A program made the translations under genes and the position numbers. From CBDCME01 sp965218865 (GTDB lineage Bacteria; Pseudomonadota; Alphaproteobacteria; JAAXGF01), in NCBI GenBank assembly GCA_965218865.1, contig CBDCME010000067.1:22223-86222 (forward strand): DNA of 64,000 nucleotides, given 5' to 3'. The notes below the pieces were generated by a model, which had not been told where the DNA came from, made no database searches, and saw only the letters and a list, made by a program, of their open reading frames with translations. Numbering within the stretch: position 1 is the first letter of the stretch; each line of letters opens with the position of its first letter. This document shows positions 1-8,801 of the stretch, in pieces.

Positions 1-1
1 G

Positions 2-664
2 GGCGACAGCGACTTCTATTTCGTGCAAGCGGACGATCCGGAATCCGCGGTGCCGGTGATCCTCGAATTGGTCAAAACGCGTATCCCGAAGCGCTTCGGG
101 TTCGATCCGGTGCGCGACATCCAGGTGCTGTGCCCAATGAACCGCGGCGGTGCCGGCGCCCGCTCGCTCAACATCGAACTGCAGGCCGCCCTCAATCCGG
201 CCGGGCAACGCAAGGTCGAACGCTTCGGCTGGACTTTCGCGCCCGGCGACAAGGTGATGCAGATCGAGAACGATTACGACAAGGAAATCTATAACGGTGA
301 CATCGGCTATGTCGACGATGTCGATCCCGATGAAGGTGAACTGACCGCGCGTTTCGACGGGCGCGCCGTCGCCTATGATTTCGGCGAGCTTGACACCCTG
401 GTTCCGGCATACGCCGCGACGATTCACAAGAGCCAGGGCTCGGAGTATCCCGCCGTCGTTATCCCCCTCCTGACGCAACACTACGCGATGCTCCAGCGGA
501 ACCTGCTCTACACCGGCGTGACGCGCGGCAAACGGCTGGTCGTCCTGGTCGGACAAAAGAAGGCAGTGGCGATCGCCGTGCGCAACGTCTCGGGGCGGCG
601 CCGTTGGTCGAAGCTCGACGAGTGGCTGGGCGGCGAGCGCACCGGAAACCAATCAAGCGCTTAG
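2..664 (+). CDS. RecD2-like DNA helicase, C-terminal part (gene runs off the window)
   Basis: The frame is open from the first bases, so this is the last ~220 residues of a larger protein. It reads SDFYF near the edge, then an OB-like stretch (GDKVMQIENDYDKEIYNGD), then the helicase motif TIHKSQGSEYPAVVIPL followed by LLYTGVTRGKRLVVLVG. This order is characteristic of the UvrD_C_2 end of RecD2/ExoV-alpha SF1B helicases, ATP-driven 5'-3' DNA unwinding enzymes acting in repair. The first ATG-like codon in the window is internal, not the true start. The Walker A region lies outside the window, so RecD2 versus a TraA/RecD hybrid cannot be decided. Family assignment is strong; the exact subfamily is an inference. 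Confidence 0.85.
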   Translation, partial: GDSDFYFVQADDPESAVPVILELVKTRIPKRFGFDPVRDIQVLCPMNRGGAGARSLNIELQAALNPAGQRKVERFGWTFAPGDKVMQIENDYDKEIYNGDIGYVDDVDPDEGELTARFDGRAVAYDFGELDTLVPAYAATIHKSQGSEYPAVVIPLLTQHYAMLQRNLLYTGVTRGKRLVVLVGQKKAVAIAVRNVSGRRRWSKLDEWLGGERTGNQSSA

Positions 665-754
665 CGATGACGGGCGGAAGGCCGGAAAACACCACGAAGG
701 AGCCGCGCCTGTCGTTACCGGCGCCGAAAGTATGAAAGCAATCAGTGGACGAGG

Positions 755-1567
755 ATGCGCGGTCTATGGATACGGAGATCAGCGCTTGTCCGCCGATCCT
801 CAGCGTGTTGCGTCCTGGCCCTGGTGCTGGCGGGCTGTGGCATGACGCGAGATCCGGGTGTCCGGGAGAACCGCGAGGCGCCGGTGGTCGTGCGTGCGGA
901 GTTTCGAGAGGTTCCCGCGCCCGCGGAGGCCGTGGTCCTCGCTCACCGGATTCTGCATAGAGAAAGCGCGGAATTTCTGATGGGCGCAGGACACCGGCGC
1001 GCGCTCGCCCGTGAGATCGAGGCGGTTCTGTCCCGGATCCGGGACGCCGAACCGACGGCCGCGGCGGTGACGGTGCGGCCCTCCCACACGATCGGGCGGC
1101 TCATTCTCGGTGTGGAGCCGGATCTCCTCGAAATCCTCTCCGGCCTTCTCGACGACGCAACCGGGCTCGTTGAGCTCCGCACCGGATGGGCCGAATTCGA
1201 TGCTCTCAACGCCCGGCTGGGCCTGTCGGCCGTGACCCTGTTTACCGGCCCTCGGCACTGCCGTTTTCCATGTCGACGAGCATGTGAATATAGTGGCTGC
1301 GGTCGAGGCCTATGCGGCGATGGACGGCGTCGGATACGCGGAACAGGACTCTCACCTGGGAGACGCCCGGACATCGACGCATCGAAGACGAGCGGGGCCT
1401 GGCATGTGATCATCCGCTAGGCGTGGGGAGACTGCCCGGCCGGCTGTCTCCACCAGCAGCTCTCCTTCTTCACCGTCACGGACACCGATGTCGAGCGGAT
1501 CGAACCGGCGCGGGCCATGGTCATGCTCGAGTTCGCGACGCTTCTCGATAACCGAGGGTGGCGTTGA
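755..1567 (+). pseudogene. decayed lipoprotein gene with GDCPAGC motif
   Basis: The start encodes a lipoprotein signal (LALVLAGC), so the product would have been lipidated and exported. The frame runs to about 1245, slips to the next frame (ALGTAVFHVDEHVNIVAAVE is read there), returns to the first frame near 1370, meets a TAG at 1418-1420, and then continues with WGDCPAGCLHQQLSFFTV to a TGA at 1565. The GDCPAGC block followed by aromatic and valine residues is a conserved feature of a family of uncharacterised secreted proteins, so the post-stop segment is genuine former coding sequence. Two frame changes and one stop make this a pseudogene unless the assembly is wrong. Confidence 0.6.
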
Positions 1568-1760
1568 TCCCCTCAGGCGTCCAAATCAGTAGTTGGCAGC
1601 CGTCGACGGAAACACCCGCCCGCCAGCGAGTGCTGGCCGGAGCCCGGAAAGGGCTCGACGCCTGCTGCGGTTGGCGTTCAACGGGGTCGCCGGTGCTTCG
1701 GTTTCCGCGACCGACCCGGTCCGCGACTCTCCATTGTCCAGCCCGATCAGGCAAGCCTGC

Positions 1761-3218
1761 TCAGCCGGTTGCCGAGCCGTCCATCGACACGCCCACGGCA
1801 TCCGCCACCCCCTTGGCATAGTCGGGATGCACACGGCTGAATTGTTCGAGCTGCCGGTGGACGATTTCGGCGGGAACGCCCTGCATCGCTTCCGCGATGT
1901 TGGAGAACAGGCGCCGGCGCTGGCCTTCGTCGAACAACTCGAACAACGCGCGAGGCTGGGAATAGTCGTCGTTGCCATCACGGTGATCGTAGCGGGCGGC
2001 GGCGCCGGTGATCCCAAGAGGCGGCTCGCGATATGCCGCATCCTCGGTCGGGCCGTCGAGGGAGTTGGGCTCGTAATACGCATCGGGATTGCCGGTGTCG
2101 TTGTCGAAGAAGCGCATGGCGCCATCCTTGTGATAGTGGTGCACCGGGCATTTCGGCGCGTTGACGGGAAGCGCCTCGTAATGGGTCCCGAGGCGGTAAC
2201 GGTGCGCATCCGCATAGGCGAAGATGCGGGCCTGTAGTACCTTGTCGGGACTGAAGCCAATGCCCGGCACGACATTCGACGGACTGAACGCAGCCTGCTC
2301 GATCTCCGCGAAATAGTTGTCCGGGTTGCGGTTAAGTTCCATCACCCCGACCTCGATCAACGGATAATCGGCGTGCGGCCACACCTTGGTCAGGTCGAAG
2401 GGGTTATAAGGCGTCTTCTCCGCGTCCTTCTCGGGCATCACCTGGACATAGAGCGTCCAGCTCGGAAACTCCCCGCGATCGATGGCACCGAACAGCGCCT
2501 CCTGATAGGTCTCACGCGATTCGCCGATGACCTGGACCGCTTCCTCGTTCGTATAGTATTTGTGGCCCTGGCGGGTCTTGAAGTGAAACTTGACCCAGAA
2601 CCGCTCGCCGTCGCGATTCCAGAAGCTGAAGGCATGCGATCCATACCCGTTCATGTACATGGGCGCCGTCGGAAGCCCTCGATCCGACATCAGGACCGTG
2701 ATCTGGTGGAGGGATTCCGGTGACAGGGACCAGAAGTCCCACATGGCGGTCGGCGAACGCAGGTTGGTCTTCGGATGCCGCTTCTGGGTGCGGATGAAAT
2801 CGGGGAATTTGAGCGGGTCGCGGACGAAGAAGACCGGGGTGTTGTTTCCGACCAGATCCCAGTTGCCTTCTCCGGTGTAGAACTTGACTGCGAAACCGCG
2901 GACATCACGCTCCGCATCGGCAGCGCCGAGTTCACCGGCAACCGTCGAGAAGCGAAGGAGCAGGGGCGTCTCCTTGCCGAGCTCGGAGAAGATTTCCGCC
3001 CGGGTATATCTCGAGATGTCGTTGGTGATCGTGAGCGTCCCGTAGGCGCCCCATCCCTTTGCATGGACGACGCGCTCCGGAATCCGCTCACGGTTCTGGT
3101 GGGCCAGCTTCTCGATTAATTGGTAATCCTGCAGCAGCACGGGGCCGCGTGGTCCGGCCGTCTGGCTGTTCTGATTGTCGGCGACGGGTGCGCCGGCGCT
3201 TGTCGTTAGGGGTTTCAT
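1761..3218 (-). CDS. katA: clade-3 monofunctional catalase
   Basis: Decomposes hydrogen peroxide to water and oxygen with heme. The 485-residue product has the full family layout: catalytic His52 in RVVHAKGWGAYG, Asn125 in VGNNTPVFFVRD, and the proximal heme ligand Tyr335 in RIFAYADAHRYR. Its length fits small-subunit clade-3 enzymes, and it lacks the extra C-terminal domain of large catalases. I chose the ATG at 3218 because a GAGGAG ribosome site sits just upstream; the longer frame adds 27 residues without family similarity. It is divergent from oxyR with a 110-bp shared promoter region that holds a candidate OxyR site, so peroxide induction is likely. Confidence 0.95.
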   Translation of the reverse strand: MKPLTTSAGAPVADNQNSQTAGPRGPVLLQDYQLIEKLAHQNRERIPERVVHAKGWGAYGTLTITNDISRYTRAEIFSELGKETPLLLRFSTVAGELGAADAERDVRGFAVKFYTGEGNWDLVGNNTPVFFVRDPLKFPDFIRTQKRHPKTNLRSPTAMWDFWSLSPESLHQITVLMSDRGLPTAPMYMNGYGSHAFSFWNRDGERFWVKFHFKTRQGHKYYTNEEAVQVIGESRETYQEALFGAIDRGEFPSWTLYVQVMPEKDAEKTPYNPFDLTKVWPHADYPLIEVGVMELNRNPDNYFAEIEQAAFSPSNVVPGIGFSPDKVLQARIFAYADAHRYRLGTHYEALPVNAPKCPVHHYHKDGAMRFFDNDTGNPDAYYEPNSLDGPTEDAAYREPPLGITGAAARYDHRDGNDDYSQPRALFELFDEGQRRRLFSNIAEAMQGVPAEIVHRQLEQFSRVHPDYAKGVADAVGVSMDGSATG

Positions 3219-3281
3219 GGCACGCTCCTCTGATATCGGGTTTGGTGCGGATAGAATGACCATCGCCTTTATATTCGTGAA

Positions 3282-3318
3282 ATAGATTGTTTTGATCAAT
3301 CTTATCGGTCATTCTTAT
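3282..3318. promoter_or_regulatory. candidate OxyR operator
   Basis: Between the divergent catalase and oxyR genes, four tetramers lie at exact 7-base spacing: ATAG, TGAT, ATCG, TTAT. The OxyR consensus is ATAG-N7-CTAT-N7-ATAG-N7-CTAT, and 12 of the 16 defined bases match. Position between a catalase gene and oxyR is where such a site is expected. This is a pattern match, not shown binding. Confidence 0.6.
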
Positions 3319-3328
3319 TTGTCACGCG

Positions 3329-4243
3329 ATGAACATTCGCGATCTGAGATACGCCGTCGCCGTTGCCGAGCTGGGCCACTTCGGCCGCGCCGCCGCCGCG
3401 TGCCACGTCAGCCAGCCGGCGCTGAGCGGGCAAATCCGGAAGCTGGAGAACCACCTGGGGATTGCGCTGTTCGAACGGACCAAGCGCATGGTCAGGATCA
3501 CGCCGGCCGGAGAGGAAGTCATCGCACACGCCAGGGCACTCCTCGAATTGGTGGACCTCATCGAGGAAACCGCAAAGGCCAGGGTCGATCCGCTGTCTGG
3601 TCCGTTGCGGCTGGGCATGATTCCGACGATCGGTCCCTATCTCACGCCCACCCTGTTGCCTTCGGTCGCCCGTGGCCTGCCGAATATCAAGCTCGAACTA
3701 CTTGAGGAAATGACGGAGGTCCTCGAGGGTGCGTTGATCGACGGGCGAATCGATGCGGCGATCCTGGCGACCCCGATTTGCGATCCGCGACTGGCGGAAA
3801 TCTCGCTCTACCGCGAGCCGTTCTGGGTGGCGCTGCCGCACCGGCACCCGCTGGCCCAAGAAGAAGAGATCGACGTGTCCGACGTCGGCCTGGACGAGTT
3901 CCTGCTGCTTGCGGACGGTCACTGCCTTCGCGATCAGGTTCTGTCGTTCTGCTCGGAGGTAATGCGGAACGAACCCACTGTCAGTACGCAGCACACAAGC
4001 CTCACGACCGTCCTTGCCCTGGTCGGAGCAGGCGCGGGCGTGACGCTGGTCCCGGCCATGAGCCTGGCCGGCGCGTGGGTGACCGATTCCGGCATTGCCT
4101 TGAGACGGGAAAAATCGAGGACCGCCTCGCGATCCGTGCGGCTGGCCTTTCGCAAGTCGTTTCCGAGGCGGGCAGCGCTCGAGAAGCTGGCGGACATCGT
4201 TTGTGCGATCCTGCCCGACACTGTCTATCCCGAACGGCGCTGA
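3329..4243 (+). CDS. oxyR: OxyR peroxide-sensing LysR-family regulator
   Basis: A 304-residue LysR regulator. The N-terminal winged helix-turn-helix spans about residues 1-60 (RAAAACHVSQPALSGQIRKL) and the effector domain follows. The redox pair is conserved at Cys199 and Cys208 in GHCLRDQVLSFC, the same numbering as the E. coli OxyR disulfide switch. The protein therefore should activate peroxide-defence genes on oxidation. It is divergent from the catalase, the classical arrangement for autoregulation and control of the partner gene. The ATG used gives the standard LysR N terminus MNIRDLRYAVAVAELGHFGR. Confidence 0.95.
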   Translation: MNIRDLRYAVAVAELGHFGRAAAACHVSQPALSGQIRKLENHLGIALFERTKRMVRITPAGEEVIAHARALLELVDLIEETAKARVDPLSGPLRLGMIPTIGPYLTPTLLPSVARGLPNIKLELLEEMTEVLEGALIDGRIDAAILATPICDPRLAEISLYREPFWVALPHRHPLAQEEEIDVSDVGLDEFLLLADGHCLRDQVLSFCSEVMRNEPTVSTQHTSLTTVLALVGAGAGVTLVPAMSLAGAWVTDSGIALRREKSRTASRSVRLAFRKSFPRRAALEKLADIVCAILPDTVYPERR

Positions 4244-4350
4244 CGTGGCGGATCGTGCACCTGGTTCGGACGTTCGAGGAGCCGGCCCCGGATGAGGGCT
4301 TTCTCATGGCCGTCGATCGGTCCTGAACAAGCGGGACTCTCGGTCGCTCG

Positions 4351-5127
4351 ATGAAGCCCTTTCGCTCACGCCAGATGTGGTTCGCCTCACTGCTGCTATT
4401 CGTGTTGTTGAGCCTGTCGGCCTCGCGTCATGCAGTTGCCGGAGAGACTTGGCGCGGTCTGGTGGTCGCGCCCGAGTTCCGTTGTTCTCCCTACATCTCC
4501 CGGGACTATTCCTATCCCCAGTCGGTGGAGGCCGGAATCGTCTCCGAGCTCGGCGGGATTTATAGCCCCTACACACTGGAGCGCTTCGCCAGCACTCGCG
4601 AGACCGACATCGAGCACATCGTCGCCCGGTCGGAGGCACACGACAGCGGGCTCTGCGCCGCCGATGCAGCCACGCGCCGACGTTTTGCGGCCGACCTGCT
4701 CAATCTCACCCTGGCGGCTCCTGGCCTCAATCGTCACGAAAAGCGAGATCACGATGCCGCCGGCTGGCTGCCGTCTGTGAACCGGTGCTGGTTCGCGGGC
4801 CGCATCGTCGAGGTGCGCCGCAAGTATGGTCTCACCATCGACCGGCTGGAGGCGAAGGCGCTGGAGAACGTGCTCCGGTTCTGTCTCACGACCGAGCTTC
4901 CCGGTATCCCCGGCGGCCCGGTGCCGCCTCCCGCGAACGGCGTCCCGGAAGTGCCTGTCGATGCACCAGTGGACGGCATCGATGCCCTGCGCCTATGGGA
5001 CGACAACCGCAACGGCCGGATCACGTGCGCCGAAGCGCGGCGCCACGGCATCGCCCCCGTGCCGCGTGGTCATCCCGCCTATCCTTTCATGCGGGACGGC
5101 GACGGAGACGGCGTGGTCTGCGAGTAG
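4351..5127 (+). CDS. secreted HNH nuclease with C-terminal Excalibur domain
   Basis: The 258-residue product starts with a signal peptide (hydrophobic 10-25, likely cleavage after A30). Residues about 80-180 look like an HNH/DUF1524-type nuclease: ETDIEHIVARSEAHDSG supplies the D-x-x-H pair (Asp86, His89), followed by DLLNLTLAAPGLNRHEK and WLPSVNRCWF. A proline-rich linker precedes a C-terminal Excalibur calcium-binding module ending DGDGDGVVC, the usual companion of secreted nucleases. Predicted role is extracellular or periplasmic nucleic acid cleavage for nutrient salvage or competition. It follows oxyR by about 100 bases, with no sign of co-regulation. Confidence 0.8.
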   Translation: MKPFRSRQMWFASLLLFVLLSLSASRHAVAGETWRGLVVAPEFRCSPYISRDYSYPQSVEAGIVSELGGIYSPYTLERFASTRETDIEHIVARSEAHDSGLCAADAATRRRFAADLLNLTLAAPGLNRHEKRDHDAAGWLPSVNRCWFAGRIVEVRRKYGLTIDRLEAKALENVLRFCLTTELPGIPGGPVPPPANGVPEVPVDAPVDGIDALRLWDDNRNGRITCAEARRHGIAPVPRGHPAYPFMRDGDGDGVVCE

Positions 5128-5255
5128 GCGCAGGTCGACCGCGATGGGCATGACGCCGCGCCGCGTGAGTACCGGCATTGGGTGTGCGCCGGTGGGCGCA
5201 AGCTCAAGGGGCTGATCCGGCGGCGGGGGCGGAGGCGTCGTTCTATGCCGGGTAG
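5128..5255 (+). pseudogene. gene-tail fragment, copy 1 of a repeated module
   Basis: Read in frame from 5128, this encodes HDAAPREYRHWVCAGGRKLK and GLIRRR; after a one-base slip it ends AEASFYAG-stop at 5253. It matches the fragment ending at 5923 almost residue for residue. No start codon or upstream domain remains. The parent gene is not recognised. Confidence 0.4.
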
Positions 5256-5798
5256 GACGGGGAGCGCGCCGCGCGCCGCGCCTGCAGATGCTCGGTCGAT
5301 CGGCCGCCACACGACACGCCCCAGCCTCGACGAAGACGGCCGCCTATCGGCCGCCCTCGTGGTCGACCCTATGACGGCCGACCAGGTGGGCTCCGAGCGG
5401 GTTCGCCGCCATCCCCACCGCCGCGCTCGATCCGCCCCGCCGTGCGGCGTCTCCCGCGGTCCCCGCGCTTATCGGGTCCGGGTCCCCATCCGAATCGACC
5501 GCTACCGCCAGTGCGGTGAACGGACCGTGTCACGGCGTCCGCGGCCGAAATCATCCTATTCGGCCGTCTTCGATCCCATCGATGCCGTCTCCGCAATCTT
5601 GCCGTGGCGGCAGCGCGCCAGCACGGTCATGCAAGGCCGCGAGCGCCAGTCTGACGCAAGGGATCGAATACTTCGACCGCTTAAATGACGCCTTCTTGCC
5701 GCCTGTAGACGGATTCGACCAGTAGTTTCAAGAGGTTGTGAGGAAGCGACATCAGCGTCCCGAGCCGTTCGACCTTCGGGTGCCGACGCTCCGGCGCA
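5256..5798. other. no recognisable gene
   Basis: GC-rich stretch with only short, biased open frames on both strands. I see no domain, RNA gene or clear repeat apart from the module copies on either side. Confidence 0.5.
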
Positions 5799-5923
5799 AG
5801 GTCAACCGCGAGGAGCACGACGCGGTGCCGCGGGAGTTCCGGCGCTGGGTGTGGGCCGGCGGACGGAATCTGAAAGGGCTGATCAGGCGGCGAGCGGCGG
5901 AGGCGGGACTCTATGGCGGTTAG
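5799..5923 (+). pseudogene. gene-tail fragment, copy 2 of a repeated module
   Basis: Encodes HDAVPREFRRWVWAGGRNLK and GLIRRRAAEAGLYGG before a TAG. It is the undamaged counterpart of the copy ending at 5255; the frame can be followed back to a GTG at 5738, but the upstream part has no counterpart in copy 1. A charged Arg-rich tail of an unknown protein. Confidence 0.4.
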
Positions 5924-6138
5924 ATCGACGCTTCTGACATCCGGCCTATTTTTCCTTAAATTTTAGGTACGGAGAAAATTTATCAGAGTGAAGCGGCAGT
6001 TGGTCCGTCAACCATTTTAGGGTGTCGGATGATTTCTTAGAGTCTTTCTCAATGTTCCCCGTCAGCGCTTATGGGACAAATTGAGGTAATTGGATAACGG
6101 AGGATTTCTGGCTCATCGTGTGACCGAAGGGAACGAAG

Positions 6139-6513
6139 ATGAGGCAGAAATCCATGAGCAAGAACGACCCGGCGGAAAGAGCTGTTCGGGATATTCGCCG
6201 CAAGACGCGCAAGCAGTATTCGGCTGAGGAGAAGATCCGGATCGTGGTGTCGGGCCTGCGCGGCGAGGACAGCATCGCCGAGCTGTGTCGCCGGTAGGGG
6301 ATCGCAGAGAGTCTTTACTACAGCTGGTCGAAGGAGTTCCTCGAGGCCGGCAAGAAGCGGCTTTCGGGAGATACCGCCCGCCAGGCGTCCTCGGGCGAGG
6401 TCAAGGACTTGCACCGCGAGATGCATGACCTCAAGGAGGCGCTTGCCGAACAGGTGCTGGAGAACCGGCTGCTTAAAAAAAGCATGATCGGGGATGGGGG
6501 AGACGGCGCATGA
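6139..6513 (+). pseudogene. IS3 OrfA (helix-turn-helix) with in-frame TAG
   Basis: Encodes the IS3 OrfA DNA-binding protein: YSAEEKIRIVVSGLRGEDSI, then a helix-turn-helix ending CRR, then TAG at 6295-6297 where the family has Glu, then GIAESLYYSWSKEFLEAGKK and a leucine-rich coiled coil. The frame ends with a TGA overlapping the orfB start (ATGA). With this stop, OrfA and any OrfAB fusion should not be made, so the copy is probably immobile by itself. Confidence 0.8.
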
Positions 6514-7490
6514 GGTACCCCGCGTCAGAGAAGCTGGAGATCATCCGCCTGGTCGAACGCTCCCCCCTGCCGGTCCGGCGCACCATGGACAAGCTGGGCA
6601 TTCCGGCGACCACATTCTACAGGTGGTACGATCGCTACCGGGCCTTCGGCGAAGCCGACCTTGAAGACCGTACCAGTGGTCCCGGCCGGATCTGGAACCG
6701 CATCCCCGACGATGTCCGCCGCCAGATCGTGGACCTGGCCCTCGATGAGCCGGAGTTGTCGCCGCGGGAACTGGCGGTGACGTTTACCGATACCAAGGGC
6801 TACTTCGTCTCGGAAGCGTCCGTCTACCGCCTGCTCAAGGCCCACGACCTGATCACCAGCCCGGCCTTCGTCGTCATCAAGGCAGCCGATGAGTTCCGCG
6901 ACAAGACCGCAGCCCCGAACCAACTGTGGCAGACCGACTTCACCTACCTCAAGGTCATCGGCTGGGGCTGGTTCTATCTGTCAACGATCCTCGACGACTT
7001 CTCGCGCTACATAATTGCCTGGAAGCTGTGCACCACCATGCGGGCTGAAGATGTCACCGACACGCTCAAGCTGGCCCTCGAAGCGTCAGGTTGCAGCAGC
7101 GCGGAGGTCGTTCACAAACCCCGGCTCCTCAGCGACAACGGCTCGTCTTACATCGCCGGCGATCTTGCAGCCTGGCTTGAGGATCAGGGTATGGATCACG
7201 TCCGCGGCGCACCGAACCATCCCCAAACCCAAGGCAAGATCGAGCGTTGGCATCAGACCCTGAAGAACCGTGTCCTGCTGGAGAACTACTATCTGCCGGG
7301 TGATCTCGAGGCCAGCGTCGGCACCTTCGTCGAGCACTACAACCACCGCCGCTACCACGAAAGCCTCGCCAACCTCACTCCCGCCGACGTCTACTTCGGA
7401 CGGGACCACGCCATCATCGAGAGAAGGAGAAAGATCAAAAACCTGACCATCAAAAAACGCCGCTTGGCCCATCACAACCAAGCGGCTTAA
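6510..7490 (+). CDS. IS3 OrfB transposase (DDE integrase catalytic domain)
   Basis: A 326-residue protein. The N-terminal helix-turn-helix (about 10-50) and HTH_21 region are followed by the rve catalytic core: first Asp in WQTDFTYLKVIGWGWFYLST, second Asp in LLSDNGSSYIAGDL, and Glu in HPQTQGKIERWHQTLKNRV. All three catalytic acids are present. It starts within the stop of orfA, the usual IS3 coupling. OrfB looks intact, but its partner has a nonsense codon. Confidence 0.92.
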   Translation: MRYPASEKLEIIRLVERSPLPVRRTMDKLGIPATTFYRWYDRYRAFGEADLEDRTSGPGRIWNRIPDDVRRQIVDLALDEPELSPRELAVTFTDTKGYFVSEASVYRLLKAHDLITSPAFVVIKAADEFRDKTAAPNQLWQTDFTYLKVIGWGWFYLSTILDDFSRYIIAWKLCTTMRAEDVTDTLKLALEASGCSSAEVVHKPRLLSDNGSSYIAGDLAAWLEDQGMDHVRGAPNHPQTQGKIERWHQTLKNRVLLENYYLPGDLEASVGTFVEHYNHRRYHESLANLTPADVYFGRDHAIIERRRKIKNLTIKKRRLAHHNQAA

Positions 7491-7563
7491 CATCAACCAG
7501 GATGAGCCAGAGCCTCCGTTAAGAAACAGGCCCAGATGTCCCAAATATTTTGATGACGGACAG

Positions 7564-8035
7564 ATGGGGTTGTTGAAGAAGCCCGGCGGCCGTGATTCTC
7601 TGTGCCCATATCTTGTGTTCGATTCTGGGACGCTACGAAATGTTAGGACGCAAGGCTCGCGACCAGTTGGAACTGTTCATTACCGGGTCGCTCGATCAAC
7701 TGGTGCCCGAGGATCATGTCCTGGCCCGCGTGGATCGTGTTCTCGACCTTGGATGGCTGCGCGAGGAAGTGGCGGACTGCTACTGCGCGGACAACGGCCG
7801 GCCGGGCATCGATCCGGAGGTGGTGGTGCGTCTGATGCTCGCCGGCCTTCTTCTCGGCATCGTGCACGACCGCAGGCTGCTGCGGGAAGCTCAGGTCAAC
7901 ATCGCGATCCGGTGGTTCATCGGCTACGGGTTGCACGAGCATCTGCCCGACCATTCGAGCCTGACGCGGATCCGCCAGCGCTGGGGCCTACCGCTCTTCC
8001 CGTGATCGGATTGTGACGGTGCTGGATGAGCTTAT
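7564..8035 (+). mobile_element. truncated IS1182-like element
   Basis: Begins about 20 bases after the IS3 element and covers a leader plus the N-terminal third of a transposase, then breaks off. The right end is missing. Confidence 0.6.
7640..8005 (+). pseudogene. IS1182/IS5-like transposase, N-terminal fragment
   Basis: The 121-residue frame has the DUF772-type start LELFITGSLDQLVPEDHVLA, then YCADNGRPGIDPEVVVRLML and LPDHSSLTRIRQRWG. In full-length relatives this is followed by the DDE catalytic core, here replaced by unrelated sequence after RQRWG. It cannot catalyse transposition. Confidence 0.8.
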
Positions 8036-8479
8036 CACAACCGAGGGCTTAACTGATCGAAGCGGCAGACGATGTGGCCTGCGCGACATTTCGCTACCGC
8101 CATGGCGACGCTGGCTCTTCCGACCTGATGATCCTGGCCGCGGCCGGACGGTTAGCCGGACCCGACGGCATAGATTGCATCCTCCTCAAACACCTCTTCG
8201 ATCAGCCTGCTGATCAGCTGCGGCTTGATCGGTCGCACCGACAAGTTCGTATCGTGGTAGGTCGGGTGCTCCGCCGTCTTCAGGCCCGTAATCCGCGCCT
8301 TGACCGGCGCACTGTCACGCCGATGGCCCGCGGCCGCCCAGGCCGTAAGCGCATCGTCCAGAAATGCGCCCGAACAGGCATGAATGCCGAGCGCCGCCGG
8401 CCATGGACTGGGCGCGGCCGCTTTGGCACAATGCGCATACTGGATCATTCCACGTCAAATCATGCAGGGAGCCCAGCCG
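8036..8479. other. unassigned stretch before the DUF1476 remnant
   Basis: Open frames exist on both strands. The minus frame from 8448 to 8152 ends with LISRLIEEVFEEDAIYAVGSG-like sequence that looks somewhat protein-like, but I recognise no family and cannot choose a strand. Treat as possible gene debris next to a transposon end. Confidence 0.3.
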
Positions 8480-8801
8480 ATGACCGCTTTCGATGACCGC
8501 AAGACAGCCGCCGAAGCAAAGTTCAAGCATGACCAGGAGCTTCAGTTTAAAGTCATCGCGCGGCGCAACAAGCTACTCGGCCTGTGGGCGGCGGAGCAAA
8601 TGGGCATGTCGGGCCAGGATGCCGAGGCCTACGCCAAGCAGGTCGTGATCGCCGATTTCGAAGAGCCGGGCGATGCCGATGTGTTGCGGGAAGGTGCTTG
8701 GCGATCTGATCGACAAGGGGATCACGGCGGACGAGCACAAGGTGCGTCACGAGATGACTCGCCTGCTTGAAGAGGCGAAGACGCAGATGGCGACCGAATA
8801 G
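8480..8801 (+). pseudogene. DUF1476 / ATP synthase zeta (inhibitor) subunit, frameshifted
   Basis: The start TAFDDRKTAAEAKFKHDQEL and the block ARRNKLLGLWAAEQMG match the DUF1476 family, alphaproteobacterial inhibitors of F1-ATPase. After DADVLR near 8690 one extra G in a GGGAA run shifts the frame; in the next frame the family C terminus continues as KVLGDLIDKGITADEHKVRH to a TAG at 8799. Length without the insertion would be the family's usual ~105 residues. A single-base indel in a short run could be a real mutation or an assembly error. Confidence 0.85.

Larger units (their letters stand above)
6072..7543 (+). mobile_element. IS3-family insertion sequence
   Basis: About 1.47 kb, bounded by imperfect inverted repeats: the left end TGGGACA followed by TAACGGAGG and TCTGGCTCATC, mirrored at the right end. 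It holds overlapping orfA and orfB. No convincing 3-bp target duplication was found. Confidence 0.8.

Noticed and set aside
6072..7543. Target duplication around the IS3 element
   Set aside because: Flanking bases (TTA against AAT) do not match in direct orientation.
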